From assembly GCA_029204225.1 (NCBI GenBank), contig CM055111.1, forward strand, positions 5,281,403-5,345,402: a stretch of 64,000 nt of DNA. The letters run 5' to 3'. Position 1 is the first letter of the stretch, and each line of letters begins with the position of its first letter. The translations under genes and the position numbers were made by a program. A model generated the notes under the pieces. The model ran no database searches and was not told the origin of the DNA. It was given only the letters and a program-made list of their open reading frames with translations. Origin of the DNA: Diphasiastrum complanatum (lineage: Eukaryota; Streptophyta; Lycopodiopsida; Lycopodiales; Lycopodiaceae). Positions 36,401-48,400 of this stretch are shown here, piece by piece.

Positions 36401-39400
36401 CATGATCCTTCTTCTTGTACCATTGTTGCACAGATTGTTTCACTCTTGGTGAAAGGAGTTCGGGACATCTTCCCTTTCATGCACGCATCACAGGTTGTCG
36501 AGTTCGTTGCATTCGTGATGCTTACTCCTGTGATAGCTCCATGCTGGCATGCTTGATACAAGGTTCATGTGGCATAGTCTTCTGTGCCATAGAACATCTA
36601 TGGATTCGTGAGCTTGGTGTGCTTGATCTGCTGGTAGGCGTACCTTCAAGTGATACAAGTTACCCTTTCGTCTTCCTTGTGTAATCAGTGTGCTAGTGCT
36701 GGCATCAACGACATGGCATGTTTTGTTTGAAAACATCACGCGCATCCCGGCGTCTGCTATTTTTGCGATTGAGAGCAAGTCTTGTTGCATTGTTGGTACG
36801 AATAGAACATCGTCTAATCGTCGATCTTTGCCGTTTGTGTTGAGTCATAGCGAACCAATGCCATTCACTTGATGTCTTGATCTGTCTCCAAGAACCAGTG
36901 TGCGAAATTATGAATAAACATCTGATTACGAACAGACAACAATCAGACATCAAAGCATTTGAGATCATTCACTATGTGCATCATAGCTACTATATTATCA
37001 ATGAGCTTTTGTAAGAGCGTTGTTGTGACAAACCCACACAGCACATCGGCGTGAGAGGCACTATCTCTCTCACGAATTATATCAGATCGTCTCGCTTACT
37101 TGCGGACTTCTTGGACATCGGCTAGCAACAATGTGCTTAGCTTACATTGGTATACAACCAAATTGATGTTCCAATGCAATTGACAATCCAACTGATGTTC
37201 AATGCAACCAATTCTCTTATCTTCAATCTGCTTATATAGATGGGAAGAGAAAGGGTTTAATCTAATCTGAGATTACAAGAACGGCTGACTAAGCACGTTC
37301 TAACGGTATTCAAATTGCCTTCAGCATCATCCGTAGAGGGGTATGTCCCCCTGGTACTTTTTTTATTTCCTTTGTACTTGGAGCGTGAAGATCTGCCGCC
37401 TTTCGGTCTTCGAGTCTTCTTCACCTTCGTCTTCTCCATTGAGCCTTTGGGTCCACGAACATTTGATCTTCGCGTTCAAGTGTCCTTCAGTCCACGAACA
37501 TTTGACCTGCATGTTCGGGTGTCCTTCAGTCCACAAACATTTGGTCTTTGTCTTCGGGTATCCTTCAGTCCTCGAAGCTTTGGTCTTCGTGTTCGGGTAG
37601 TTCCCTTGTGTTTGTGCAAACATGAGCTCAAAAGCCAGCAAAGCTTTGTGGCTCAAAACATTTTGTTTCTTCATATGGTATATGTTGGCCGACTTTTCGG
37701 TCTGCTTTTGTACGTTTTCAAGAACATGTTAGAGTGAAGTTTTGTGATCCTTATTTAGGTCATATTGTTACTGTAGATACATCAATCCTTCCCTCATCGC
37801 TTTTGAAAGAGTAAAGGCACTAAATTTGTCCTTTCAGTAGATGCTTGCTCGTTAAAATTTATAACTACAAGTATTTATAAGTTCATTTACCATATTGAAG
37901 AATCTTTTCAAGTTCATGTTCTACAAAAAAATCTCTACTAGTACAAAGACGGGAAAACCTGTAGAATTGACAAGTGATCACTCCATATTTAACAGAATTT
38001 GAAATATTCGAAGAAATATGAGGCATGTGAATTACGTTCAAGTTACTGTATTCTGGCTGCAGCCTTTTATCAAAAATGTCAACCAATAAACCTAACCTAG
38101 CCTAGCTTATAGGCAGGTCTAAAAAATTGCAACTTATCATCACTAGTTGTACAATTAAGTTCACAAGAGTCTTTAGCATAGATTCGTCCACCAAAATCGT
38201 TAGGGTCTTTATATAAAGAACTACAAAAATTAGGAAGATCAGGAACAAATGAGTCATCAATATATCTTCTAACATGAGTTAATTTATGCAATAATATGGA
38301 ACAAGTACCACAAGAAACTAATCTTTTTATAAATTCAAATTTATAAGAGAAAAGATAAAAGTTAGCTAGATGAATAGCACAGTTAGTACCCATGGGAATA
38401 CTTATCGTTTGTTAAAAAAGCGAATCACCTAGAGAAATAAATCTAGTTATCCAAGAGAAAGTGCAGCCAAGAACAAACGTCTTCAGCATCAACTATTTTA
38501 GTAAATCTTTCCTTCTTTGAATCAACATTGTGATTTTTATTCTTAAGCCAACAAAACTCTAAATGTACAGCACTCTTTTCAATTATTAAAGCTTTGCATC
38601 AAGTGTCCTTTAGTTTATTGCTAAAAACATCTCGAATTAGCTTATTAACACGAAACTTCAAATCTTCCAAATTGATTTCAGTGTAAAGTGTCATGAAGAA
38701 GCATAAGTTGGGTTTTCTCTTCTAAAGTACGACAAGAGTCGAAAAACTTTATTACTCCTACTATTCCAACATAATCATTTGAAATCCAGCTAAAATTTAC
38801 AAGAACATCTGCATCCTTAAGTAAGTTTATCCAAAGCTCATTAATAGACGGAAGCAACGCTTGTAGAAAATACTTAGCCACTTGGAAAGGTTAATCAACG
38901 TAGTTTTATAGGTTCTGCAATAAACCTAGGCCTTTTAGGAACTTTATGAAATTTCCATGCAGCACAAAGAAATGGAAGATCTGGGTAACAATTAAAGTTA
39001 AAAATGATAAAAATCTTGATGATATTTTATTACACTCATAGTTGAAAGAGAATAAGCGTTATATGTTCCCACTGAATGGACTTCATTCAACAACGATTCC
39101 GAATAGAATTTCTTGCAAACAAATACAAAATTGTTTGAGCATTTATCCACTTACGAAATGACAAAACATCTATGAAACTTACAAAGAAGAACTTCCTCAT
39201 TAGAAAATGAAGTATGAATATGCATAAGGGTTACTTATTTCAAAAAATCATGAGAAGAGTTCAAACTGTTTTAGACTCTTTTGGTTTTATCTTTGGTATT
39301 TCAGCTTTTGGTATGTTTAAGATGATTAATAATAGAGTCCAAAAAAGTGGGGCCCGCTTTGTTTCTAGTAATTTGTATTTTGCCTTTGTCTCAGGTGTGA

Positions 39401-42400
39401 ATGTAGTTGATGAGACCCTAGGTGACGAGACAACAAACTATAAGTCTAAATGTAATTAATGTCTCTAATTAAGTAGATTGAGCTAATATCAGACAAATAA
39501 ATACATAGATAGCTCAAGCCTAATAGCTTAAGAAAAGTGATAATTTTTTGAATCATAAGAAACAGTAGGGTTTTGCAGTGGATTAAAAAGAAATCTTACC
39601 TTGCAGCCTGGTTCTCGAGCATGGATTGAGAGGAAAAGGGCCAAAAATAACAACATGATGGGGAAAACTGTAAACCAATTACTGAAATGTTCGCTTCCTT
39701 TTATGAAAAATAATGATGTGTCAGCCTAGATCAATGCAGCTAGGTGGATTAATCTCATCACTTTTGAAGCAATTGGTATTTCTGTCATAAATTATGCATT
39801 TATTTGCTCTGCTTTATTGCATTAATATATGCAACAACAAGATAGATTGACACATCCAAAACATCAGTTTCTGTTGTTACAAGGCAAGCCATACCTTTAT
39901 CATGGCAGAGCAGCGACTCTGCATGTAATTACTTCTGCTGATCACTCGAAGTATTATTTTAACTAGATCTTGCTCATATGCCGGCTCTGATTTGATCATA
40001 TTGCAAACCTTCAGTTATCAAAAGCTACAAGTCAGTAGTCATAAGATCTTGATAAAATTTTAACCAAATTTTCAAAAACCAGTCCATACTTTAAAACAGG
40101 ATTTCATTAGCTCTCAAATTTATGTTTCTACCAGAGAAGGTCTGTCACAGTCTCCATATTTCATCATGCACCACGCTATATAAAAAAGGAAAAGGTGGAA
40201 GATATAGAGATAGCTATCTGCAGGAAAGAAGCTGCCTTCAAAGATTGGACCAAAGGTCCTTTAATTTGTCAAAAGATTTCCAATGATCTGTTGCCAGGGG
40301 TTGAATTCTTGATGATATGAGGATGGAAACTTTATTCAGGGACAAATGACTTGCTTTAACCAACTTTAATTTTGAAGGTAACTACTTTCATGCAGCTCAC
40401 TATAAACTCAAAATTTACAAAATTCTTCAGCAACAACATTTTCTCCTTCTTGATTACTTTCGGTGACCAATGTCCAGAAAATTGACCTTCAAGTCAAGCT
40501 ACTAAAATGATTCTCTCCATCTCGGCACTGTTAGAAATCCATAAATCATAATATGGATGGATAGACTAGGATTCAAACCCAGGACCTCCCTCATACTAGA
40601 TGGGATGCTCTACCACTGAGCTATCCGCCCTGTTTGATGGTTCTCTCTAGAGTGTGAATTGATATTCCAACACCCCCCCTTCAAGCCACACTTGGTTGGG
40701 GTCCTAGCTGTCACCTGCCCCACAACTTGGGCCACCTAACCATGGCTTTGACATCATGAACTGTTAGGTCTAACTTGGCTATGATACCATGTTAGAAATC
40801 CATAAATCATAATATGGATGGACAGACTAGGATTCTATCCGCCCTGTTTGATAGTTCTCTCTAGAGTGTGGATTGATATTCCAACAGGCACAATCTCTTA
40901 GATGGAGCATTTGTGCACTTTGATGAAACTAAGAGAGTGAGCTAATATTTAGCATCAACCTTTTGAGGCCCCCAAAATGTGCTTCAGGCACTAACCAGTG
41001 AAAATCATCTTGGATTTCTTTGGACCCATAACATAAATATGTTTCTCTCAAAGTTCAATAGCAGTACCCTGTTCTAATTCACAGATTCCTCCCATTCTTG
41101 GGATGAGGCTACATTTCTTGTTTCACGTTCTCTGCTGTCCAGTCCTCCTTCTCTTCCTTGTTTGACATGTCAGGTATTTCACCCTTTTGTGCTCCGATTG
41201 GTGCACATGTACTGATTGGACTCCATCCCTGGCGTGCACCTCACTCAATAATCCATGGCTGCTATCTATTGATAGTGCGCAGTAAAATGAGATTGAAGGT
41301 CATTTTATTTATTTGAGATAATTAGTTTTTTCTTGCATGCCTCAATATACATTTTTTATATGGGTCCTTGGCACATTGTATTATAGATGGTTGCACTTAC
41401 ATGTATTGAACATCTGTGCCCCCAATTCATGGTAGAATCTACTAGATTTCTTTCCTGCTAAACCTAATCTCGATATCATCCATCACATTGCAACATACAG
41501 GTGATTGGATCAATTCTTGTTTAGATGGAGATATTGTTGAATCATCTCCCCATAAAGATGTTCACTGCAAAATAACCCTTCTTCTTGATATAGAATTCAC
41601 ATCACATTAATGACTATGTGCTTCATGGATCATGTGTTCCTTTTAATATACCAATAATAAAATTTATCCACTCAAAATTTTTTAGCTTGTGCGTCCTTTC
41701 TCAAATGTAGCTATTTGATGTCCCAAAACAACTCCAGTAGTCTATGTTACAAAGCTACAGCAATTCCATGTTTTCTAGGACCTATATACTTTGTCCAAGA
41801 CCATCAAACATGAACTAGCTTTTGCCAGAAACTGTGCAGTAAAAGGAGAACAAACGTACCAATTTAGAGGTGAGCTCAGAGTTGTCATGACCATAAAGAG
41901 CACAAATGTCCATAAGTGTGGGAATACCCAGCAGCTTCATATAAGGTAGAAAAGCTGCACAGAGAACAAAGTAAATCTTAGGGCCTCAATGCAACATCAA
42001 CTTTGTCCTTAGATGGGTCAGCAAGCAGAAAAGAAATGGTAGTACTTAGTTAAGCTCTAAAAAATGATTCTATACTAAAAGTATAAAAGCTCTATTCAAT
42101 AAGCTTACCAGTATTTGCAGATACAGAAGGTTCTTCTTTCAATGATCTGTGTCAAAGAAAAGTTGAGCTTAATTGAAATTGTTGAAAATATCGCTGTAGA
42201 TTCAAAAAGATCTTTCTTCCTTTATCATTTATAATCACCATGACCAAGAAATAAAAACTTGCAAGTCAACTCACATTCGATAGAGAAGAATAAATATAAA
42301 GCGACTAAGATCTCCATCCCCAAATAGCATCCCATCCATTCTTTTGCAAATGTTGGGAGCAGATACATCGTACCATCTCTTTCGGAAATGCAAGTAACTC

Positions 42401-45400
42401 CTCAAAAACTTGAGTAATGTCTCATTGGTGGTTGCTGCATATATGAAGAAGAAAAAGAGGATTATAAAATTTTGAATCGCTTAACAGATCTTGATAACTT
42501 TTTTCTCAGGACAATCTACCAGATTGCAGGACACCCAGCTCTATTTATGCCATTGATTTCACAAGAAGACAGTTATTTCCAAGAATTTAGTCAAATATAG
42601 CAATTTCCACATTTGGGTCTTACCCTGTAGTATCACCCCATAAAACTTGCGTCAACTCTCCTAAACTATCTATGAAGAAATCATACAGATGCTCATGCCA
42701 GATATCTTGCTTTATATGACTCATCATTGGGATGTAATTTAAGCTTGTCAAATCTCATATGAAAATCATCAACGTGTACTACTCAAAACGTGTATTGGTA
42801 ACTTGTCAATTGTACGGATAGTAATGTAAAGTTCTACAGAAGTCGGTAGTTGGTCCTGACTTTCATTTACTGACTGCATCAGGTACAGATTGTTTGGGCC
42901 AGGAGGGAAAACATTCTACGGTCGAATTTACAAGTGAAATGAAGATGCGGTTGTTTAAGCACAACATTTCCATCTTTTTTCATATAAACGAGGAAATTTC
43001 ACCAATAGCTAGAAGATCTTTGAGTCTTTGGAAGCGCTTGAGATAAGGCCTTTTCAATCAGCAAAAATCCATCGTGTGATATTGAGCTTGATTTTTTAGA
43101 AGCCATACAATACTCATACATCTACTCATGAAACCAAATAAGAGAAGTATGGAAAGTGCATCCATAACACTCCACTAAAATAACATTTTTCTCAATGTGG
43201 GTTTAGAATTTGAGCTACTAGAGCTACTTTTATACCGATGTATTTAGTTTTCTTTCCTGGTTATACATCTTGTGCCAGTGGTGTATGTCCAAAAGCTGAG
43301 TACCCCTACAACAGCAGAAATCTGCTTTTAGTACCACATGAACCTTCTGCTTTTTGCACAGAGAATTTGTTTCTCAAACCTAGTAGTGATGTTCAACAAG
43401 CAACAGTTATTGACTCATTTTGAACAAATGCAATTTAAAACAACACCATCTCTATAAAACGATATTTGAAATAGGTAAATCATCAGGAGGTACAGGGTGA
43501 TCTTTCCCAATAGCATGAAGAGCATGAGCGTGTCGATGTTGTCAGAGTAAAATCTAAACTTGTAACATGGCAGCAGGAAGGGATGGAATAGACAGGGGAT
43601 CAGCAGTGGTGAGATACAAAGCAAACTGACATGGAAAATATCACAAGCTAAGTAATAAATGGTAGGGCTAAGTTTCTCTAAAATCTTGAAAGGGCCATAA
43701 TAACAAGCAGAAGGTTTCTCAGTGAGACAAATTTGTGGTGTGCATAAACATAAGAAAACAGATTGGCCTCTAGTAAATCTTAGAAAAGATCTATGGTAGT
43801 TAGCAAAAGATTTGTATTGATGTTGGATCTGCTCCAATTGTTTGTGTTGCACAATACAATCACGTGAATTAGTAATAAAAGAAGATAAAATGATAGGAAT
43901 ATGACCAAGGGATGAGGAATACCTAGGAGAGCTAGTGAGAATCCAATCGCCAAGTAAAAAGGTTAGATGACTATGCTACTATCAACAAAGTTGCTATAAT
44001 GCATTTTACAAAACACAAGTGTTAATTCCAACCTTGATTAGAAGGTGAGACAAAGTTATGTAAATAGTCTTCTATAATGTGATTAAAGCCTTCAAATTGA
44101 CGACCATTGCTAGAAGCAACATCCATAAGAATCTAAATATCTAAAATATGCATTGGTTCTTTCTAAACTTGTATGACAATTAGTAAGGATAGAATGAGAG
44201 AAGCCATGTAGTCTAAACATCTCAAATAAAAGAACATGAGCCCATTGCTCAAGAAGCAAGAGTATATTTGATAGGAAGTGTGCTTTTTTTTGAAAATCCA
44301 ACGACCACAACAAGACAAGTGCCATGTTTTTTTTTTTTGTGTACAAGAAAGTCCCAAAATGAAATCCATGGATATGTCAATTGACTGGTAGTGAGGAATA
44401 GGCCTATGTTGAATAAGAAAGGATGTTGGGCACGGAAATACTTATTGGGGGTGAATAAGTTAGGCAAAAAACTTCTAAAATCCATAATGACCACCCACTC
44501 AACAATAGAGAGCATCTGAGAAAATTTTGGATCGTAAACCCAGTACTAGATTGCAAATTGCCCCATAATGATAAAGTTCATGGTCAACCAGGGAGTAGAC
44601 CCAATGGCGAATAGCAAAAGGTGGTTGAGCAGTAGGATAAATATTGCAAAAATAAAAAACAGAATAACCAAAAGTGCATAAAACCAAGCAGATAAAATAG
44701 TTGTAAGTGCACAAAGAAGGTTTGGCAACCTAGATAAAGTACTTGGACCAACCACAATTGTCGATTTGGAGCATCATTTTGGAACGAGCATTAAAAAACA
44801 AAAATCAATATGTTCTTTCTTTCTTTAATTATTTTTCTTAACAAATTTTTGAAGTCATGCAGCTAGGGCACATTTTTAGCTAGGGCACAGCACATGTTTA
44901 GGGTTCAAAACATTGTTCATCATTTATAGGTGATTGTTTTTGTTGATCATATGTCAAGTTTGTTCTACGGAGGAAGTTGACACAAAGGATCATTTCCTTT
45001 TTTGGTGTCCCCTTTACTACAAGGTTAAAGGCCGCTACTATTGCATTTTCATAGATGAGTCATCCACTCTATGTTTTTTGTTCTCTTAGTATGATCAGAG
45101 GTGTGTTGGCCTTATGATACAAGAGATGGTCCACTTGAGAGATGATTATGTGCTTTGCTAGGCGTGTTGTTGTTGCCCAGATCCGGCTCACTTTTTTCTT
45201 TTCTAGACAACATTCCTCCAAAGTAGAGTCAAATCCTGAGGATGATTCCTTGGTTCCATTCAAAGATTGAGATCAATTTTGAGCATTACTACGCAGACCC
45301 TCTATTCAACGTCAAAGACATTCTCAACTTAGAGTATCATATGTATCTTTCAGCTATAATTGCATTATGTGCAACTATTACTTACTTTGGACCTACTATC

Positions 45401-48400
45401 TTGTAGTGATGCTAGTACTTGATTTGTATTTATCATCTTTTACAATCCAAAGTGAGAGGTTTGGCTTACTCTTCTTGGGATCGTTGCTCACATAATCTAG
45501 TTCTATTCTACTTTTACTCTCATTTCTAGTTAAGATGACGTAAGCAATCCTCCAGGCTTTTTCCAGAATAGATGACAAATAAAATTTCGTTGGTAATCTT
45601 GAAAAGCTTTTCTTGGCAAGAAGTTGTGGACACAAAAGAAGATAGGCTATAGGCTCAGAATTTCTTGTAGGTTGAATTTTCACTCAATAAAGATGTAGCT
45701 TGTAGCTTGTCTTGCCCTCTTGTATCTCTTTGTTGTGATTTCCATCATATTTTACGGTTTATGGGCCCACATGCTAGCCCACATCCAATGCTTTCTCTTG
45801 GTTCTCTCGTCTCATCCGCATTTGGAAGCTTGTTGTTCTGCTTATTACCCATGTTGGAACTCATCGGTCTCCTTGATTCCCATAGACGTTAATATGCATG
45901 TTGTTCAATGCCGAGTCTTTGAGAAATTCACTCCATCTATGGAAGATGAAGATGGAAATGATTCTGCAGGTAAGGAAGTTGTGGAAAATAGCATCTGGAG
46001 AGGAAGAGAATGTTGGGTTATAGAAGAATTATGCAATGCTTTGCAGCATGATTTAATAATGTGCAGATGGAAAAGCCCTCATAATCAAGAGAAACACTTG
46101 CATTTCAAGAAACATTATATTCCAAAGTACATCTACCCAAGATGTACAGAGGCTGGATGTACTAAGAACACAGGAGCTGTCTTCAATCAACAAAAAAAGA
46201 GATTACAAAGGGCTGCATGAGGATTGCCACGTTAGACCAACACACGTTGTGTTTTTGGTCACTAAATTTTAACAGAGAAGCCAAAGGATGAAGGGGGGGC
46301 CCAGAAAGATAACAAGGCCAAGGTGTTGATTTTGCTGAGCATGAATGATATTTGATGAGGCAACGACATCCAAAGAGGCATAGGAGACGTTGCATGGAAC
46401 ATAAGAGTCAAAATCTGTAAGCAGTAGGCTGTACCTAAGAAAAGACTGATAATAATGCCCAAAATGTCAGAAAAATATTTCATCTCTACACATTTGTGAA
46501 CATGCAGTCAATTATGTAGAAGTTGGCTGCAATAGGCAATGAGATAAATACAGATGAAGTAGTCATGAAACTCCTCAGCAGCTTGCCAGAATATTATATC
46601 CACTTTGTCTCTGTTTCCGGGAGGACACCTGAATCTATGGATATTGGAGCATTAAAAAAATTTCTCCAAGAAGAACTGCAGCCAGAGTGCTTGGGAACGG
46701 ATTAGAGGTTGCTTTTTATGCTGCAGATAAAAAGGATTTCATCAAATTTAAGGGAGAGATGCAAGAATATAGAGCTGAACGCATTATTCTGGGAAGGCTA
46801 GTCATCTTGCAAGAAAATGCTAGAAGAAGGCTTGTGGTGAAAAGATAATATGCCGATGCCCACCTAGCTTGAGACATTGAAGATCTTTTTGAAATGCTCA
46901 AAACTCCTTGTAGATGTTATGAATATCAGATTTAGAACATAGCCTACGTAAAGTTACATAGAAGGAATAAGAAAGTAACATGCGCAGCCTGCATGACGAT
47001 GAAATTAAGGCTGAGAAGTAGCCCAAGGAGGCACATGTATTCAAACAGTCCAGAATTGTTCGAGATTTTGATTTAGAGGGTGTTGGGGATCATTAAAACG
47101 GCAAGCTCTGGTTTAGTTTACTCAGGTTTCCAGTTATTAAGATGATGTAAGCAATCCTCCAAGCTTCCTCCAGAAAACATGACAGATGGATGAAAATTAC
47201 TAATCGTCAAAACACCCTTGTTGTCATGTCACTGTGGTTTCTTGATATTTTCTAAGGAATGACTAGATGTTATTTCTGTACTGCTTTGTCTTTTGGTACG
47301 AAATTGGTAGAAAGAGGTGAATAAAATCATGTAGGCACAAAATATCATCCAATGTTACACAAGTAACCAGAACGAATTTGGAACTGTAGTCAAGAACAGA
47401 GAGAGTGCAGAGATGGTATTTTCATATAGCACTTTTCTCAATTCTGAAAGTTATGACAAATTTGTCAGTTTGAATTTTTGTTCGACACTACAGTCACAGC
47501 GAAATGTAGGATGAGGAAGTGAGAAAACTGACATATAAGCCGGATCTGAGACCATGAACGAATGGAAACATCCAAGCCTGGTTCTACCATAATCAGCTAA
47601 AAATTTACATTCGTTTGGTAATTATGTGATTATCGAAGGGGTTAAGCCAATTACAAGCCTGGTTAGTAACTGTGTGATCCTACCTTATGCATGTTGGCAG
47701 AACCTGCGATATGACGGTATACGTACCGATTTTCCAGAAATCGTCGGGTTCAAGTTGTACGAGAGCCCCAAGCTCTGTGTTTAAGACAATGTTGAACTCT
47801 TGCTCCTCAACAGTGGAAGCCGTATCTTCGTTTGGAACAGGCAATGGCTGGATTTTAAAAGCTGAGGAACAATCAAATGTACAATCAACCCCATGGGAAC
47901 AGATTCCACTAGGAGAACCTTCCACAGACGACCTCCCATAGAAAGATTGGACAGAAGAACCATCAGAAGCGCCAGCAGCAGGTGTAATCAACGTATGCCC
48001 TGAAGTTGGATTGTTTTCCTTGGAAAGGTAGCTAGAAGAATTGTCTCCATAAGATTGGTATCTGCCACTGGAAGGATAACCAGAAGAGCCTCCACTGAGA
48101 TGCTCAACTCCTGTTGCATATTGTGATGAAAATGGAGTAGATAATTGCATATCTGACGTGTTCATTGAAGATGAAGATCCGGTAGAGACTGCATGCAATA
48201 AGGAACTTGAAACTATGCTATTGCTACGAGTGCCATCAAGGGAATCCCAATCGCTTTCTGCTACATCCTCAAAATCTTCAGGGGAGCTACTTGATCCGCT
48301 GCTGCTATCGGAGGTGTTGTCATCCGTTTTCCTGGTGTTGTACGTTACTGTGTTTCTGAGAGGGGATTCACGTCCACCTTCGCTAGAAGAAATGGATTTC

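Noticed and set aside
37315-37737. 140-codon plus frame with 13-residue repeats
   Set aside because: Caused by the 39-bp minisatellite in a copia LTR.
40560-40630. Functional tRNA-Thr gene
   Set aside because: D-, anticodon- and T-arms are tRNA-like, but the acceptor strands hardly pair and it is embedded in an LTR; kept as tRNA-like sequence only.
45720-46220. 166-codon open frame in intron 1
   Set aside because: Lies in an intron between copia remnants, no recognised domain; not enough to call a gene.
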